Below, one piece after another: positions 7,744 through 15,086 of a stretch of 18,289 nucleotides of DNA. The position numbers and the translations under genes are program-made. Source of the DNA: Candidatus Mediterraneibacter colneyensis (GTDB lineage Bacteria > Bacillota > Clostridia > Lachnospirales > Lachnospiraceae); the NCBI GenBank assembly GCA_019114745.1, contig DXEY01000120.1:1-18289 (forward strand). The letters run 5' to 3'. Position 1 is the first letter of the stretch. Each line of letters starts with the position of its first letter. The notes beneath the pieces are model-generated. The model was not told the DNA's origin, made no database searches, and saw only the letters and a list, made by a program, of their open reading frames with translations.

Positions 7744-9114
7744 TTATTTCTGCAGGCGTTCCACGATCTCGGGAAATTCCATCCCATGGGATGCTTTGAC
7801 GAGTATCGTGTCCCCTTCCTTCAATACTTCAGACATCTCTTCAAAGAATTTTGCCTTGGAGGGATAGTGCCGGACGTCCATAGCCCCGGATGAGGCTTCC
7901 CGCGCACCGCGGGCGGTCTCGGTACTCAGCGCTCCGATGCAGACGAGCACGTCGATCCCGGCCTCGGCGGCGTGGACACCTACTTCGTAGTGCATCTGTT
8001 TTTCCCGGTCTCCCAGCTCGAACATATCTCCTAAGATGGCTGCCGTGCGGGTGTCTGCGCAGGCGAGCACGTCCAGGGAGGATTTCATGGAGGCGGGGTT
8101 TGCATTATAGCAGTCGTCGATGATCGTGTAGTGCGCTCCGTCGATCAGATGGTTGCGCCCCGCGATGGGGACGTTCGCCTCAATGCCGCGCGCGATCTCC
8201 TCGTCCGTCATGCCGAGGGCATAGCCGACCGCGATCCCGGCAAGGGCATTGTATACCATATGGCTTCCGGGGATGGAGATGTGAGCGCTGAAGGAAGAAC
8301 GGGGTGTGACGAACTGTGCGTCTGTCCCTCTGAGTCCTCGGCACACTGTCTTTGCGGCATGGTACGGGCAGGACTCGTCCAGTCCGAAATAGACCGGGGC
8401 GATCCCGTTTTCCGGCACAAATCCGCGCAGCTTGTCATCGTCTCCGTTTAAGATGATCGTGCCCTTTGGATCCATATAGTCAAACATTTCTGTTTTTGCC
8501 TTTAAAATGCCGTCTCTGGAGCCGAGAGTCTCCATGTGCGCCACGCCGATATTGGTGATCACGCAGATATCCGGGCGGGCGATCTTTGCCAGGCGGGACA
8601 TCTCACCGAAATCGCTGATCCCCATCTCCAGCACAGCGACTTCGTGCTCCTCGCGGATGTTGAATACCGTGAGGGGGAGCCCGATCTCATTGTTGAAATT
8701 TCCCTCTGTTTTCAGCACAGAATAGCGCTGGGAGAGGACGGAGGCGATCATCTCTTTTGTGCTGGTCTTGCCGACGCTGCCGGAGATCCCCACGACTTTG
8801 ATATCCAGCGAACGGCGGTAGTGCTCCGCGATATCCTTTAACGCCTGTTCGCAGGAGTCTACTTTGATATAAGGAAAGTCCGTCTCGCCGAGATCCTGCT
8901 CTGAGACGGAGCAGAGCGCGCCGTCTGCCATCACCTGGGGGATGAACGTATGCCCGTCCACCCGAGCGCCTCTGATAGCGACGAACAGGCAGTCCGCAGT
9001 CACTTTGCGGCTGTCGATGACAACGCCGGATACCTCCCTGCCAGCCAGGGAAGTATCGCCGTGGTAAACGCCTCCGCAGGCGGAGGCGATCTCCTGTAAT
9101 GACATATGTTTCAT
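7744..9114 (-). CDS. murF: UDP-N-acetylmuramoyl-tripeptide--D-alanyl-D-alanine ligase
   Basis: A 456-residue cytoplasmic Mur ligase that adds the D-Ala-D-Ala dipeptide to the UDP-MurNAc-tripeptide, using ATP. The N-terminal substrate domain has SGVVIDSRKV and LFVAIRGARVDGH. The central ATPase domain has the P-loop GSVGKTSTK (112-120), GNFNNEIGLPLT (from about 138), LEMGISDFGEM (162-172) and TNIGVAHMETLGS with His203. The C-terminal domain has DDCYNANPASM. Length is normal for the family. AAAGGA lies before the ATG at 9114. The gene is 36 nt downstream of ddl, so the two enzymes that make and use D-Ala-D-Ala are encoded consecutively. Confidence 0.96.
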   Translation of the reverse strand: MKHMSLQEIASACGGVYHGDTSLAGREVSGVVIDSRKVTADCLFVAIRGARVDGHTFIPQVMADGALCSVSEQDLGETDFPYIKVDSCEQALKDIAEHYRRSLDIKVVGISGSVGKTSTKEMIASVLSQRYSVLKTEGNFNNEIGLPLTVFNIREEHEVAVLEMGISDFGEMSRLAKIARPDICVITNIGVAHMETLGSRDGILKAKTEMFDYMDPKGTIILNGDDDKLRGFVPENGIAPVYFGLDESCPYHAAKTVCRGLRGTDAQFVTPRSSFSAHISIPGSHMVYNALAGIAVGYALGMTDEEIARGIEANVPIAGRNHLIDGAHYTIIDDCYNANPASMKSSLDVLACADTRTAAILGDMFELGDREKQMHYEVGVHAAEAGIDVLVCIGALSTETARGAREASSGAMDVRHYPSKAKFFEEMSEVLKEGDTILVKASHGMEFPEIVERLQK

Positions 9115-9150
9115 AGTCTGTGATTCCTTTCTAATGTATAACAGCCGGAT

Positions 9151-10212
9151 CTATCTGTCCTGATATCTTGCCTCGATGGATTTCCGGATGATCAGCTCGC
9201 ACAGATCCCCGTATTCGATCCCGGCAGCCTGGGCTTCCTTCGGGAGAAGGCTCGCAGCCGTCATGCCCGGCAGGGTGTTAAGTTCCAGACAGTAGAGCTC
9301 TCCTTTATCATCGAGCAGAAAATCTGCCCGGCTGTAGACGTTGAGCTTCAGTGCATGATACGCTCTGACCGTGAGTTCCATCATGCGCTCTTCGATTTCT
9401 TTTGGGATATCGGCAGGGCAGACCTCTTCTGTGGCTCCTGCCTGATATTTATTCGCATAGTCGAAGAAGCCGGTCTTCGGGATGATCTCGATGGGCGGAA
9501 GCGCCTTCCCGTCTATCACCCCGCAGGCAAATTCGCGGCCTTTGATGTAGGACTCCACGAGGACTTCATCCTCATAGCGGAACGATTTTTCCAGCGCGTC
9601 GAGATATTCTTCTTCCGTGTCTACGATATAGACCCCGATGCTGGATCCGCCGGAACAGGGTTTTACAACCACAGGGAGCTCAAGCCCGGTTGCGGCGAGG
9701 GAGCAGTCGTCCACATTTTTGTGAAGGCAGACTCCCGCCGGCGTGTCGATCCCGGACTGCAGGAATACCTGTTTTGTGAAGCCTTTATCCATCGCGACAG
9801 CGCAGCCGAGAGAGTCCGGCCCTGTATAGCGGATGCCGAGCAGGTCAAATGTCGCCTGCAGCTTGCCGTTCTCCCCTTCTCCTCCGTGCAGCCCGAGGAA
9901 TGTAATGTCAGCCATGCGGCACAGCTCGATGACGTTCGGCCCCAGGAAGCAGTCCGACTGATCCGGGCGGGACGCCTTTACCGCGTCGAGATCCGGCTCC
10001 TCTGCGCTGATATTTCCGGCAATCTCCAGACCGTGCCCGGGCATGGTAAAGACGTCTTCCAGATTTTCAGGCGCGTCCTCCAGTCCGAGAAAAACGTCCA
10101 GAAGAAAAGCGTCGTGTCCTTTCTCGAGTAATGTTTTACAGATCCCGGCAGCAGATACGAGAGAGACGTCTCTCTCCGTGCTTAAGCCTCCGGCAAGTAC
10201 GATAATCTTCAT
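9151..10212 (-). CDS. ddl: D-alanine--D-alanine ligase
   Basis: A 353-residue ATP-grasp ligase. The N-terminal motif GGLSTERDVSLVSA corresponds to the family's GG-S-E-VS signature, with His replaced by Arg. Further motifs are LHGGEGENG (108-116), GPDSLGCAVAMDK (131-143), the ATP-binding KPCSGGSSIGV (184-194), RADFLLDDKGE, and the metal/product-binding LELNTLPGMT (299-308). It forms the D-Ala-D-Ala dipeptide for peptidoglycan. AAAGGAG precedes the ATG, 26 nt after the pncB stop, and murF follows. A vancomycin-type D-Ala-D-Lac or D-Ala-D-Ser ligase is less likely because there is no vanH, vanX or vanT neighbour. Confidence 0.95.
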   Translation of the reverse strand: MKIIVLAGGLSTERDVSLVSAAGICKTLLEKGHDAFLLDVFLGLEDAPENLEDVFTMPGHGLEIAGNISAEEPDLDAVKASRPDQSDCFLGPNVIELCRMADITFLGLHGGEGENGKLQATFDLLGIRYTGPDSLGCAVAMDKGFTKQVFLQSGIDTPAGVCLHKNVDDCSLAATGLELPVVVKPCSGGSSIGVYIVDTEEEYLDALEKSFRYEDEVLVESYIKGREFACGVIDGKALPPIEIIPKTGFFDYANKYQAGATEEVCPADIPKEIEERMMELTVRAYHALKLNVYSRADFLLDDKGELYCLELNTLPGMTAASLLPKEAQAAGIEYGDLCELIIRKSIEARYQDR

Positions 10213-10238
10213 GATAATGGGTACTCCTTTTATCCTTG

Positions 10239-11687
10239 TTATATAGTAACGTTATTCAAAAGTGCGGTCTTTGTGTCATAGAGTTTCTGAGAGAGATCCA
10301 CATATACTTTATGCGGGTTGAAGAGACGTTTTGTCTCATCCCAGAGCGTTTCTTTCTCCTGCTTGCAGTACTCTGCGATCTCCAGGACAGAAGGCGACGT
10401 ATATTTACACTCGCCCCGGATAAACACCGGCTTGAGGAGTTCCTTCATTGTATAGGTACCGCCCTCCAGACGGGTCTTTTTCCATGTCGCGTTGGGATCG
10501 AAGAGGAGAAGGTCTTCGGAAGTATCGAACTTCTCGTCTACGAAACAGATCAGATCTGCGCGCATCTTTCCGGTCTCTTTGTCATAGATGCGGTAGATCG
10601 TCTTGTTGCCCGGGTTCGTGATCTTCTCTACGTTTTCTGAGATCTTGATCTTCGGTACGAACTCGCCTTTGTCATTCTGGATTGCCGCCAGTTTGTACAC
10701 TCCGCCGAATGACGGACAGTCCTTGGATGTGATCAGGTTCGTTCCCACACCCCAGGAAGTGATCGCGGCGCCCTGGATCTTCAGGTCGTTGATCAGCAGC
10801 TCGTCCAGGTCGTTGGATGCGGCGATGACCGCGTCGGTGAATCCGGCTTCATCCAGCATCTTTCTCGCCTTTTTGGACAGGTATGCAAGGTCTCCGGAAT
10901 CCAGACGGATGCCGTAGCTCTTCGGGTGGATGCCCGCTTCGCGCATTTCCTTAAATACGCGGATGGCGTTGGGAACGCCGGATTTCAGCGTGTCATAAGT
11001 ATCTACGAGGAGTGTGCAGGCGTTCGGATAGAGGCGCGCGTACTCCTTGAATGCAGTGTACTCGTCTTTAAAGCTCATGATCCAGCTGTGGGCATGTGTC
11101 CCCAGTACCGGCACGTCGAACATCTCTCCGGCAAGGACATTGGAAGTGCCCACGCATCCGCCGATGATCGCGGCTCTGGCTCCGTACAGCCCGGCGTCAG
11201 GGCCCTGTGCGCGCCGAAGGCCGAACTCCATGACTCCGTCTCCCCTGGCTGCGTGTACGACGCGGGATGCTTTGGTGGCGATCAGGCACTGATGGTTGAT
11301 GATCGTCAGGATGGCAGTCTCCACGAGCTGTGCCTCCATGATAGGAGCGACGACTTTGATCAGCGGCTCGCGGGGGAAGATCACGCTGCCTTCCGGTATG
11401 GCGTAGATATCGCCGCTGAAGTGGAAGCCGCTTAAATAATGAAGAAAGTCCTCGCTGAAGATGCCAAGCCCTCTCAGGTAGTCTACATCTTCATAGGAGA
11501 AGTTGAGATTTTTGATATAATCGATGACCTGCTCCAGCCCCGCCATGATGGAGTATCCGCCTTTGTTCGGATTCTCGCGGAAGAACATGTCAAAGATAAC
11601 GGTTTCGTTTTCCTGTGTCTCAAAATATCCCTGCATCATGGTGAGTTCGTATAAGTCCGTGAGCAGAGTGAGATTTTGTGCGCTCAT
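10239..11687 (-). CDS. pncB: Nicotinate phosphoribosyltransferase
   Basis: A 482-residue protein that converts nicotinate and PRPP to nicotinate mononucleotide in the Preiss-Handler NAD salvage pathway. The N-terminal LLTDLYELTMMQGYF is diagnostic. EFGLRRAQGPDA (from about 154), GTHAHSW (196-202, the phosphorylated-His region), the LDSGDL phosphoribosyl-binding motif and GVGTNL follow. The start at 11687 is preferred because GAGGG lies 6 nt before it. An in-frame ATG 18 nt upstream (11705) would add MKRGKT but has no clear binding site. It is the first gene of the minus-strand pncB-ddl-murF-HAD unit. Confidence 0.95.
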   Translation of the reverse strand: MSAQNLTLLTDLYELTMMQGYFETQENETVIFDMFFRENPNKGGYSIMAGLEQVIDYIKNLNFSYEDVDYLRGLGIFSEDFLHYLSGFHFSGDIYAIPEGSVIFPREPLIKVVAPIMEAQLVETAILTIINHQCLIATKASRVVHAARGDGVMEFGLRRAQGPDAGLYGARAAIIGGCVGTSNVLAGEMFDVPVLGTHAHSWIMSFKDEYTAFKEYARLYPNACTLLVDTYDTLKSGVPNAIRVFKEMREAGIHPKSYGIRLDSGDLAYLSKKARKMLDEAGFTDAVIAASNDLDELLINDLKIQGAAITSWGVGTNLITSKDCPSFGGVYKLAAIQNDKGEFVPKIKISENVEKITNPGNKTIYRIYDKETGKMRADLICFVDEKFDTSEDLLLFDPNATWKKTRLEGGTYTMKELLKPVFIRGECKYTSPSVLEIAEYCKQEKETLWDETKRLFNPHKVYVDLSQKLYDTKTALLNNVTI

Positions 11688-11752
11688 AGTTTTCCCTCTT
11701 TTCATTTGACCAGGGCGCCGGGATACGGCGTCGCTTTATGATTTTCTTTACG

Positions 11753-11781
11753 ATTATAGCACAAGACGGGGTAATGTTCTA
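11753..11781 (-). promoter_or_regulatory. Predicted promoter for the pncB-ddl-murF-HAD unit
   Basis: Read on the minus strand there is TGC-TATAAT (extended -10, hexamer at 11753-11758) with a weak -35 TAGAAC at 11776-11781, spacer 17 nt. It lies about 65 nt upstream of the pncB start. The 5' leader between them contains a short GC-rich hairpin near 11715-11735 of unknown role. Confidence 0.5.
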
Positions 11782-12013
11782 CAAAATATCTGTGTTTTTG
11801 GAAGAACTGTAAATGGCGGGAGAAGTAAATTTTGGGCTTTTCTTAACAGTGGAAGTGAAGTATAATAAAGAAAGGCAGGGAGCATGCAAATATGAACAAA
11901 TTGTGAACAGCACAGAAAATCCCTCGAAAATAGTTGTTTTCAGAATATTCAGACAAATACTTGCAAAAACGAACCCGGAAGCCCAGTGTTTATGCGGGTT
12001 TCCAGAGGGTACT
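11782..12013 (+). promoter_or_regulatory. CRISPR leader region
   Basis: A non-coding stretch directly upstream of the first repeat, AT-rich and without a credible gene. It contains a perfect -10 TATAAT at 11861-11866 with a weak TTTTCT at 11838-11843 (17-nt spacer). It also contains a 6-bp inverted repeat, AACCCG at 11972-11977 and CGGGTT at 11995-12000, that ends 13 nt before the first repeat. Leader placement at this end is supported by the decay of the repeats at the other end. Small open frames here run into the repeats and have no ribosome binding site. Confidence 0.6.
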
Positions 12014-12408
12014 GTAGAAATGAAAGAAGCCCGTTTAGGGCATTGACACACCTATCATCTGTAACCTCAAACCGAGAATATAGATGTAGAAATGAAAGAA
12101 GCCCGTTTAGGGCATTGACACATAAAATAAAACTAATACGTAGATTATGTTGATTCTGTAGAAATGAAAGAAGCCCGTTTAGGGCATTGACACACGAAAC
12201 CCTTTTCGCTCCAACCGCCCTCCCATGTGTAGAAATGAAAGAAGCCCGTTTAGGGCATTGACACGAATATGTTCCTTAATCAACATCATCCAATCTTCGT
12301 AGAAATGAAAGAAGCCCGTTGAGGGCATTGACACCCAACATTGCTTACATCACCTGTCTCAGGAACTTTAGCGTAGAAATGAAAGAATCCCGCTCAGGGC
12401 ATTGCTCT
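12014..12408 (+). CRISPR. Short CRISPR array, 6 repeats and 5 spacers
   Basis: Repeats of 36 bp start at 12014, 12086, 12158, 12229, 12299 and 12373. They begin GTAGAAATGAAAGAA, contain the palindrome GCCCGTTTAGGGC (4-bp stem, 5-nt loop) and end ATTGACAC. Spacers are 36, 36, 35, 34 and 38 bp and all different. Repeats 1-4 are identical, repeat 5 has one change (TTTAGGG to TTGAGGG), and repeat 6 has seven changes, including a lost ACAC end. That decay puts the leader on the left and transcription on the + strand. The predicted 8-nt crRNA handle AUUGACAC resembles the AUUGAAAC-type handles common in type I and III systems. Type III is inferred from the CARF genes that follow; no cas1, cas2, cas6 or interference gene is in the window. 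Confidence 0.97.
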
Positions 12409-12436
12409 CCTGCCGATCCGGCAGGAGATTTTCTAT
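12406..12436 (+). terminator. Intrinsic terminator at the end of the CRISPR array
   Basis: A 10-bp perfect stem, TCTCCTGCCG (12406-12415) with CGGCAGGAGA (12419-12428) and a 3-nt loop, followed by TTTTCTAT. It overlaps the last bases of the degenerate sixth repeat and would end the pre-crRNA. The sixth repeat's changed 3' end (GCTCT) is part of this hairpin. Confidence 0.7.
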
Positions 12437-12480
12437 ATCCGTCATCCCCCGCCTATTACAACTAAATATCGAAAAATATA

Positions 12481-12519
12481 AAAAACCGTATCGAAATTTA
12501 TTTTTTTGATACGGTTTTT
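12481..12519. terminator. Strong bidirectional hairpin between array and operon
   Basis: AAAAACCGTATC (12481-12492) pairs perfectly with GATACGGTTTTT (12508-12519). Pairing continues inward through one G-T and three A-T pairs, leaving a 7-nt loop. The right arm ends in five T on the + strand and the left arm gives a T-run on the minus strand, so it could terminate in either direction. It lies only 77 nt upstream of the operon start, so an attenuator-like or regulatory role is also possible. Confidence 0.6.
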
Positions 12520-12595
12520 GCAACTTTTTGTTTTTGGGGAGCTACTTAAATAATAGAGAAGTTGATAAGTGGTTTTCACAAGGAGGATGAGAGTT

Positions 12596-13297
12596 ATGTT
12601 ATGGTTATTACTTACGCCGGTAGTTACAGATACAATTGTAAAAAACACGCTGGGTACTGTCGCAGGGAAGATCCTGTTCGATGAATTGGCTGGCGGCCCG
12701 TCTATTTTGGACAAGGCGGAGCTGATCCTGACGGATGCCGAGACAGAGGGCAGGAAGAGGGGATACGAGAAGGCAGCGGCGGAATACGAACGCGCCTATC
12801 AGTTCCTGGAGGATGAGTACAGCATAGCGGTTGATTTCCTTAAGGACAGCAGGGAGCTGTATGAGCTCAGAACTGTGGAACTGGGCAGAAAGCTCAAAAG
12901 GCTGGAGCGGGAAAAAGAACTGCTGCTGAAAGAACTCAACGCCAGGGCAGGACGTATCGCAGAACTCTACGATATTCCTGTCTCGCAAGTGCGGGCGTGC
13001 TGTGCAGGAGGAGCTCTCAGAAGCGGATGCCTGTCAGACCGGACACAGGTCACTTTTCTCGCCCTGGATCTGATGTATCTGTATAAGAAGAAAAAACTGG
13101 AAACAGCAGAGAAGGAAGGATACGAAGAGGCAAGAGAGATCTATGAGAAGAAACTCGCCGGGCTGAGGGACAATCTTAGGAGGATCGTAGCTGAGACAGA
13201 TGAGATGCTGCGTCAGTATGCGGAGATCTACGAGGAGCTTCTGGATGAGATCACGGCAGTTAAGACCGGGATCGCAGAGCTTGGCGCATTGATGTAA
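12596..13297 (+). CDS. Uncharacterised coiled-coil protein with hydrophobic N-terminus, first gene of the CARF operon
   Basis: A 233-residue protein that I do not recognise as a named family. Residues 1-28 (MLWLLLTPVVTDTIVKNTLG and following) are hydrophobic to amphipathic with no clear cleavage site, so it may anchor to the membrane. Residues 40-120 and 160-230 are highly charged and heptad-like, typical of coiled coils. A motif is repeated: EGRKRGYEKAAAEYERA (51-67) and AEKEGYEEAREIYEKKL (171-187). Between the coils is a Cys-containing turn (QVRACCAGGALRSGC). ATG 12596 was chosen because AAGGAGG at 12580-12586 is 9 nt upstream; earlier in-frame starts overlap that site. The next gene starts 14 nt after the stop. 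Its place beside CARF genes makes an effector or scaffold role possible, but this is inference. Confidence 0.75.
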   Translation: MLWLLLTPVVTDTIVKNTLGTVAGKILFDELAGGPSILDKAELILTDAETEGRKRGYEKAAAEYERAYQFLEDEYSIAVDFLKDSRELYELRTVELGRKLKRLEREKELLLKELNARAGRIAELYDIPVSQVRACCAGGALRSGCLSDRTQVTFLALDLMYLYKKKKLETAEKEGYEEAREIYEKKLAGLRDNLRRIVAETDEMLRQYAEIYEELLDEITAVKTGIAELGALM

Positions 13298-13311
13298 AGG
13301 AGGAGAATATC

Positions 13312-14457
13312 ATGAGTTATGAAGAAATTATGGGAAAGAGACAGGCTCTTCTTGACCGCACCGACTGGCTGATCGGAGAGGCGCAGGACGGCCTGGATGA
13401 GACAAGACGGGTAAAATGTGTACTGATCCATACAAGGGAGATCCTTGACGATCTGGATGAGCAGTTTCGGATCAAAACCGGACTCACGGCGGGGGACACG
13501 ACATTGCTGTTCCTTGCCGTCGGGCTGCAGATCGTGCGCCAGTATCTGGTTACCAGATTTCCGGAGCCGCTGGATGATCAGGTTGCCGCGAAGAGGACGC
13601 CGGGGCATGGGGAGGAACATTCTGACCGGAGACACCGGCTGTACAATCCTTCTCTGCAGGAGATCATCACGAATCCGGTTCCTTTCGACGCATTGATCGG
13701 ATCGGACGGGGCTCTGAAAGGAGGCGGCAAGATGGGCCACAGGGTGACAGCGATCGGCCATGATCCCCTGCTGGGGCTGGTATTCGGCACTGCCAATATC
13801 GCCACATCTACCCTGACTACGTCGTCGCTCCAGTCCTATCATATCTATACGAATGACAGGAAGCGGGATTATTTTCGGAGTCACGCAAGGACAGATCTGG
13901 TATTGGGAAAGACCGTGGAGAAGGCAATATACGGCGGTACAGAGGGCAGGATGATCGTAGCGGTGTCTCTTGCGAAAGAGATCGTACATCTCAAGTCTGA
14001 CCTGTATACGAAGAACAGCCTTCCGCTGCCGGGTATTTCTTTGGTGAATTCCGAGCTGGCGGGGCTCCTGGGGAGCTACGGCTTCCACATGGCAAATGTG
14101 ATCACGGTAGGAAAGCAGGCGTCCTATGCTGCGATGATCAATTTCCTCATCGCGGTGATCCACCGCATGTTTGCCCCTGAGCTGACAGGGATGGAGGAGA
14201 AACTCTACGAAGTCAGAACCCGGAAAATCCTGGATTATTCCGACGCGATCGCCACTTCGACCAACCTGGCAGTGACTGCTGTGACAAGGAATTTAAAGCT
14301 GCTGGATCTGGGTGGACTCGCAGTGACGGTACACCGATTGATCACAGACAGAAAATTCATACGAAATGTCAAGCGGGAGTTTATTTTCGGTCAATATAAA
14401 GATATAATAGAGAACAAGAGCGCATGTCAGATTTTGTCTGAAAACGGAGGAAAATAA
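13312..14457 (+). CDS. Uncharacterised 381-residue protein with hydrophobic segments
   Basis: Function not recognised. The N-terminal 60 residues are helical and charged. A hydrophobic stretch follows (TTLLFLAVGLQIVRQYLV, 63-80). A conserved-looking core has GHRVTAIGHDPLLGLVFGT (142-160), then NIATSTLTT (162-170), and HLKSDLYTKNSLPLPGI (216-232). A second hydrophobic region (ANVITVGKQASYAAMINFLI, 261-280) and a shorter one near 311-340 suggest membrane association. I have an impression of similar GHDP-LGW-FGTANI proteins in other Firmicutes and Bacteroidetes, often preceded by a small coiled-coil protein, but cannot verify it. AAGGAGG precedes the ATG. The CARF gene begins 1 nt after the stop, so it is firmly part of the operon. 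Confidence 0.75.
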   Translation: MSYEEIMGKRQALLDRTDWLIGEAQDGLDETRRVKCVLIHTREILDDLDEQFRIKTGLTAGDTTLLFLAVGLQIVRQYLVTRFPEPLDDQVAAKRTPGHGEEHSDRRHRLYNPSLQEIITNPVPFDALIGSDGALKGGGKMGHRVTAIGHDPLLGLVFGTANIATSTLTTSSLQSYHIYTNDRKRDYFRSHARTDLVLGKTVEKAIYGGTEGRMIVAVSLAKEIVHLKSDLYTKNSLPLPGISLVNSELAGLLGSYGFHMANVITVGKQASYAAMINFLIAVIHRMFAPELTGMEEKLYEVRTRKILDYSDAIATSTNLAVTAVTRNLKLLDLGGLAVTVHRLITDRKFIRNVKREFIFGQYKDIIENKSACQILSENGGK

Positions 14458-14458
14458 A

Positions 14459-15076
14459 ATGGGAATGAAGAGAGTATATATTACGTCTGTGCCGCTTCAG
14501 GGAACGGGCGGATTGGAAAAGGGAGTCTATCAGCCATGCGGCTTTGAACTGGGCGTCAATGTGGAGACTTCTTTTCCGATCATCACAGTGCTTGCACAGG
14601 AAGAGGGGAACCGGGAGGATGTTAAGGTGATCGCACTTCGCACGGAAAATGGTGACGCGGCAGACAACTATGCCGAGTTCCTGCGTCAGCTTGCCGGTCA
14701 GGGAATCAGGGAAGATCAGGTGGCGCCGGTGTCTGTGGCAGAGGATCAGAGGCCGGATGCAGGCATACGGTCACTGTTTCGCATTACGGGTGAGATACCG
14801 GAGGATTCTCTCGTGTATGCCGACCTTACATTCGGCACCAAGCCTATGTCCATCATGATCCTTTATGCAGCAGCGTTTATCGAGAAGCTCAAAGATGCCG
14901 AAGTACAGGGAATCTATTACGGCGAGCTTCCGCGCAGAGCCGGAAAGGCAGACTGGGAGCGGGCGCGCCTGTATGACCTGACGGTCTACAAATATCTGTC
15001 GGATGTGATCGACCAGCTAAACGGGCTGAATGTTTCTGATCCGGAGTCAGCACTAAGAGAGCTTTTGGATATGTGA
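14459..15076 (+). CDS. Stand-alone CARF-domain protein (TM1812/Csx-like)
   Basis: A 205-residue protein that appears to be one CARF (CRISPR-associated Rossmann fold) domain with little else. It opens with a beta strand and loop (VYITSVPLQG, 6-15) and has a second strand (DVKVIALRTENGD, 54-66). It then has the CARF signature-like YADLTFGTKPMSIMIL (120-135), equivalent to the D-T/S-x-G-x-R/K-x-x-P/M motif of TM1812 proteins, followed by GIYYGE (151-156) and a C-terminal helical tail. CARF domains bind cyclic oligoadenylates made by type III Cas10 and regulate attached or partner effectors. No nuclease motif (HEPN R-x4-H or PD-(D/E)XK) is visible, so it needs a partner or is a sensor only. The sigma-like gene starts 10 nt after its stop. 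GGAGG lies 8 nt upstream of the ATG. Confidence 0.75.
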   Translation: MGMKRVYITSVPLQGTGGLEKGVYQPCGFELGVNVETSFPIITVLAQEEGNREDVKVIALRTENGDAADNYAEFLRQLAGQGIREDQVAPVSVAEDQRPDAGIRSLFRITGEIPEDSLVYADLTFGTKPMSIMILYAAAFIEKLKDAEVQGIYYGELPRRAGKADWERARLYDLTVYKYLSDVIDQLNGLNVSDPESALRELLDM

Positions 15077-15086
15077 GGTGCAAACG

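Noticed and set aside
9355..10131. Plus-strand open frame of 258 codons
   Set aside because: It is antisense to ddl, whose catalytic motifs are unmistakable.
9151..10212. Vancomycin-resistance type ligase (D-Ala-D-Lac or D-Ala-D-Ser)
   Set aside because: No vanH, vanX, vanT or regulator genes are nearby and murF follows directly, so the housekeeping Ddl reading is simpler.
11813..12046. Plus-strand frame of 77 codons in the leader
   Set aside because: It runs into the first CRISPR repeat, has no ribosome binding site and shows no protein-like features.
11779..12051. Minus-strand frame of 90 codons across the leader and first repeat
   Set aside because: It includes repeat sequence and has no start signal. 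It is a by-product of the leader composition.
13228..14163. Minus-strand open frame of 311 codons
   Set aside because: It overlaps the operon gene at 13312-14457 on the opposite strand, which has a strong ribosome binding site and tight operon spacing. The antisense product looks random.
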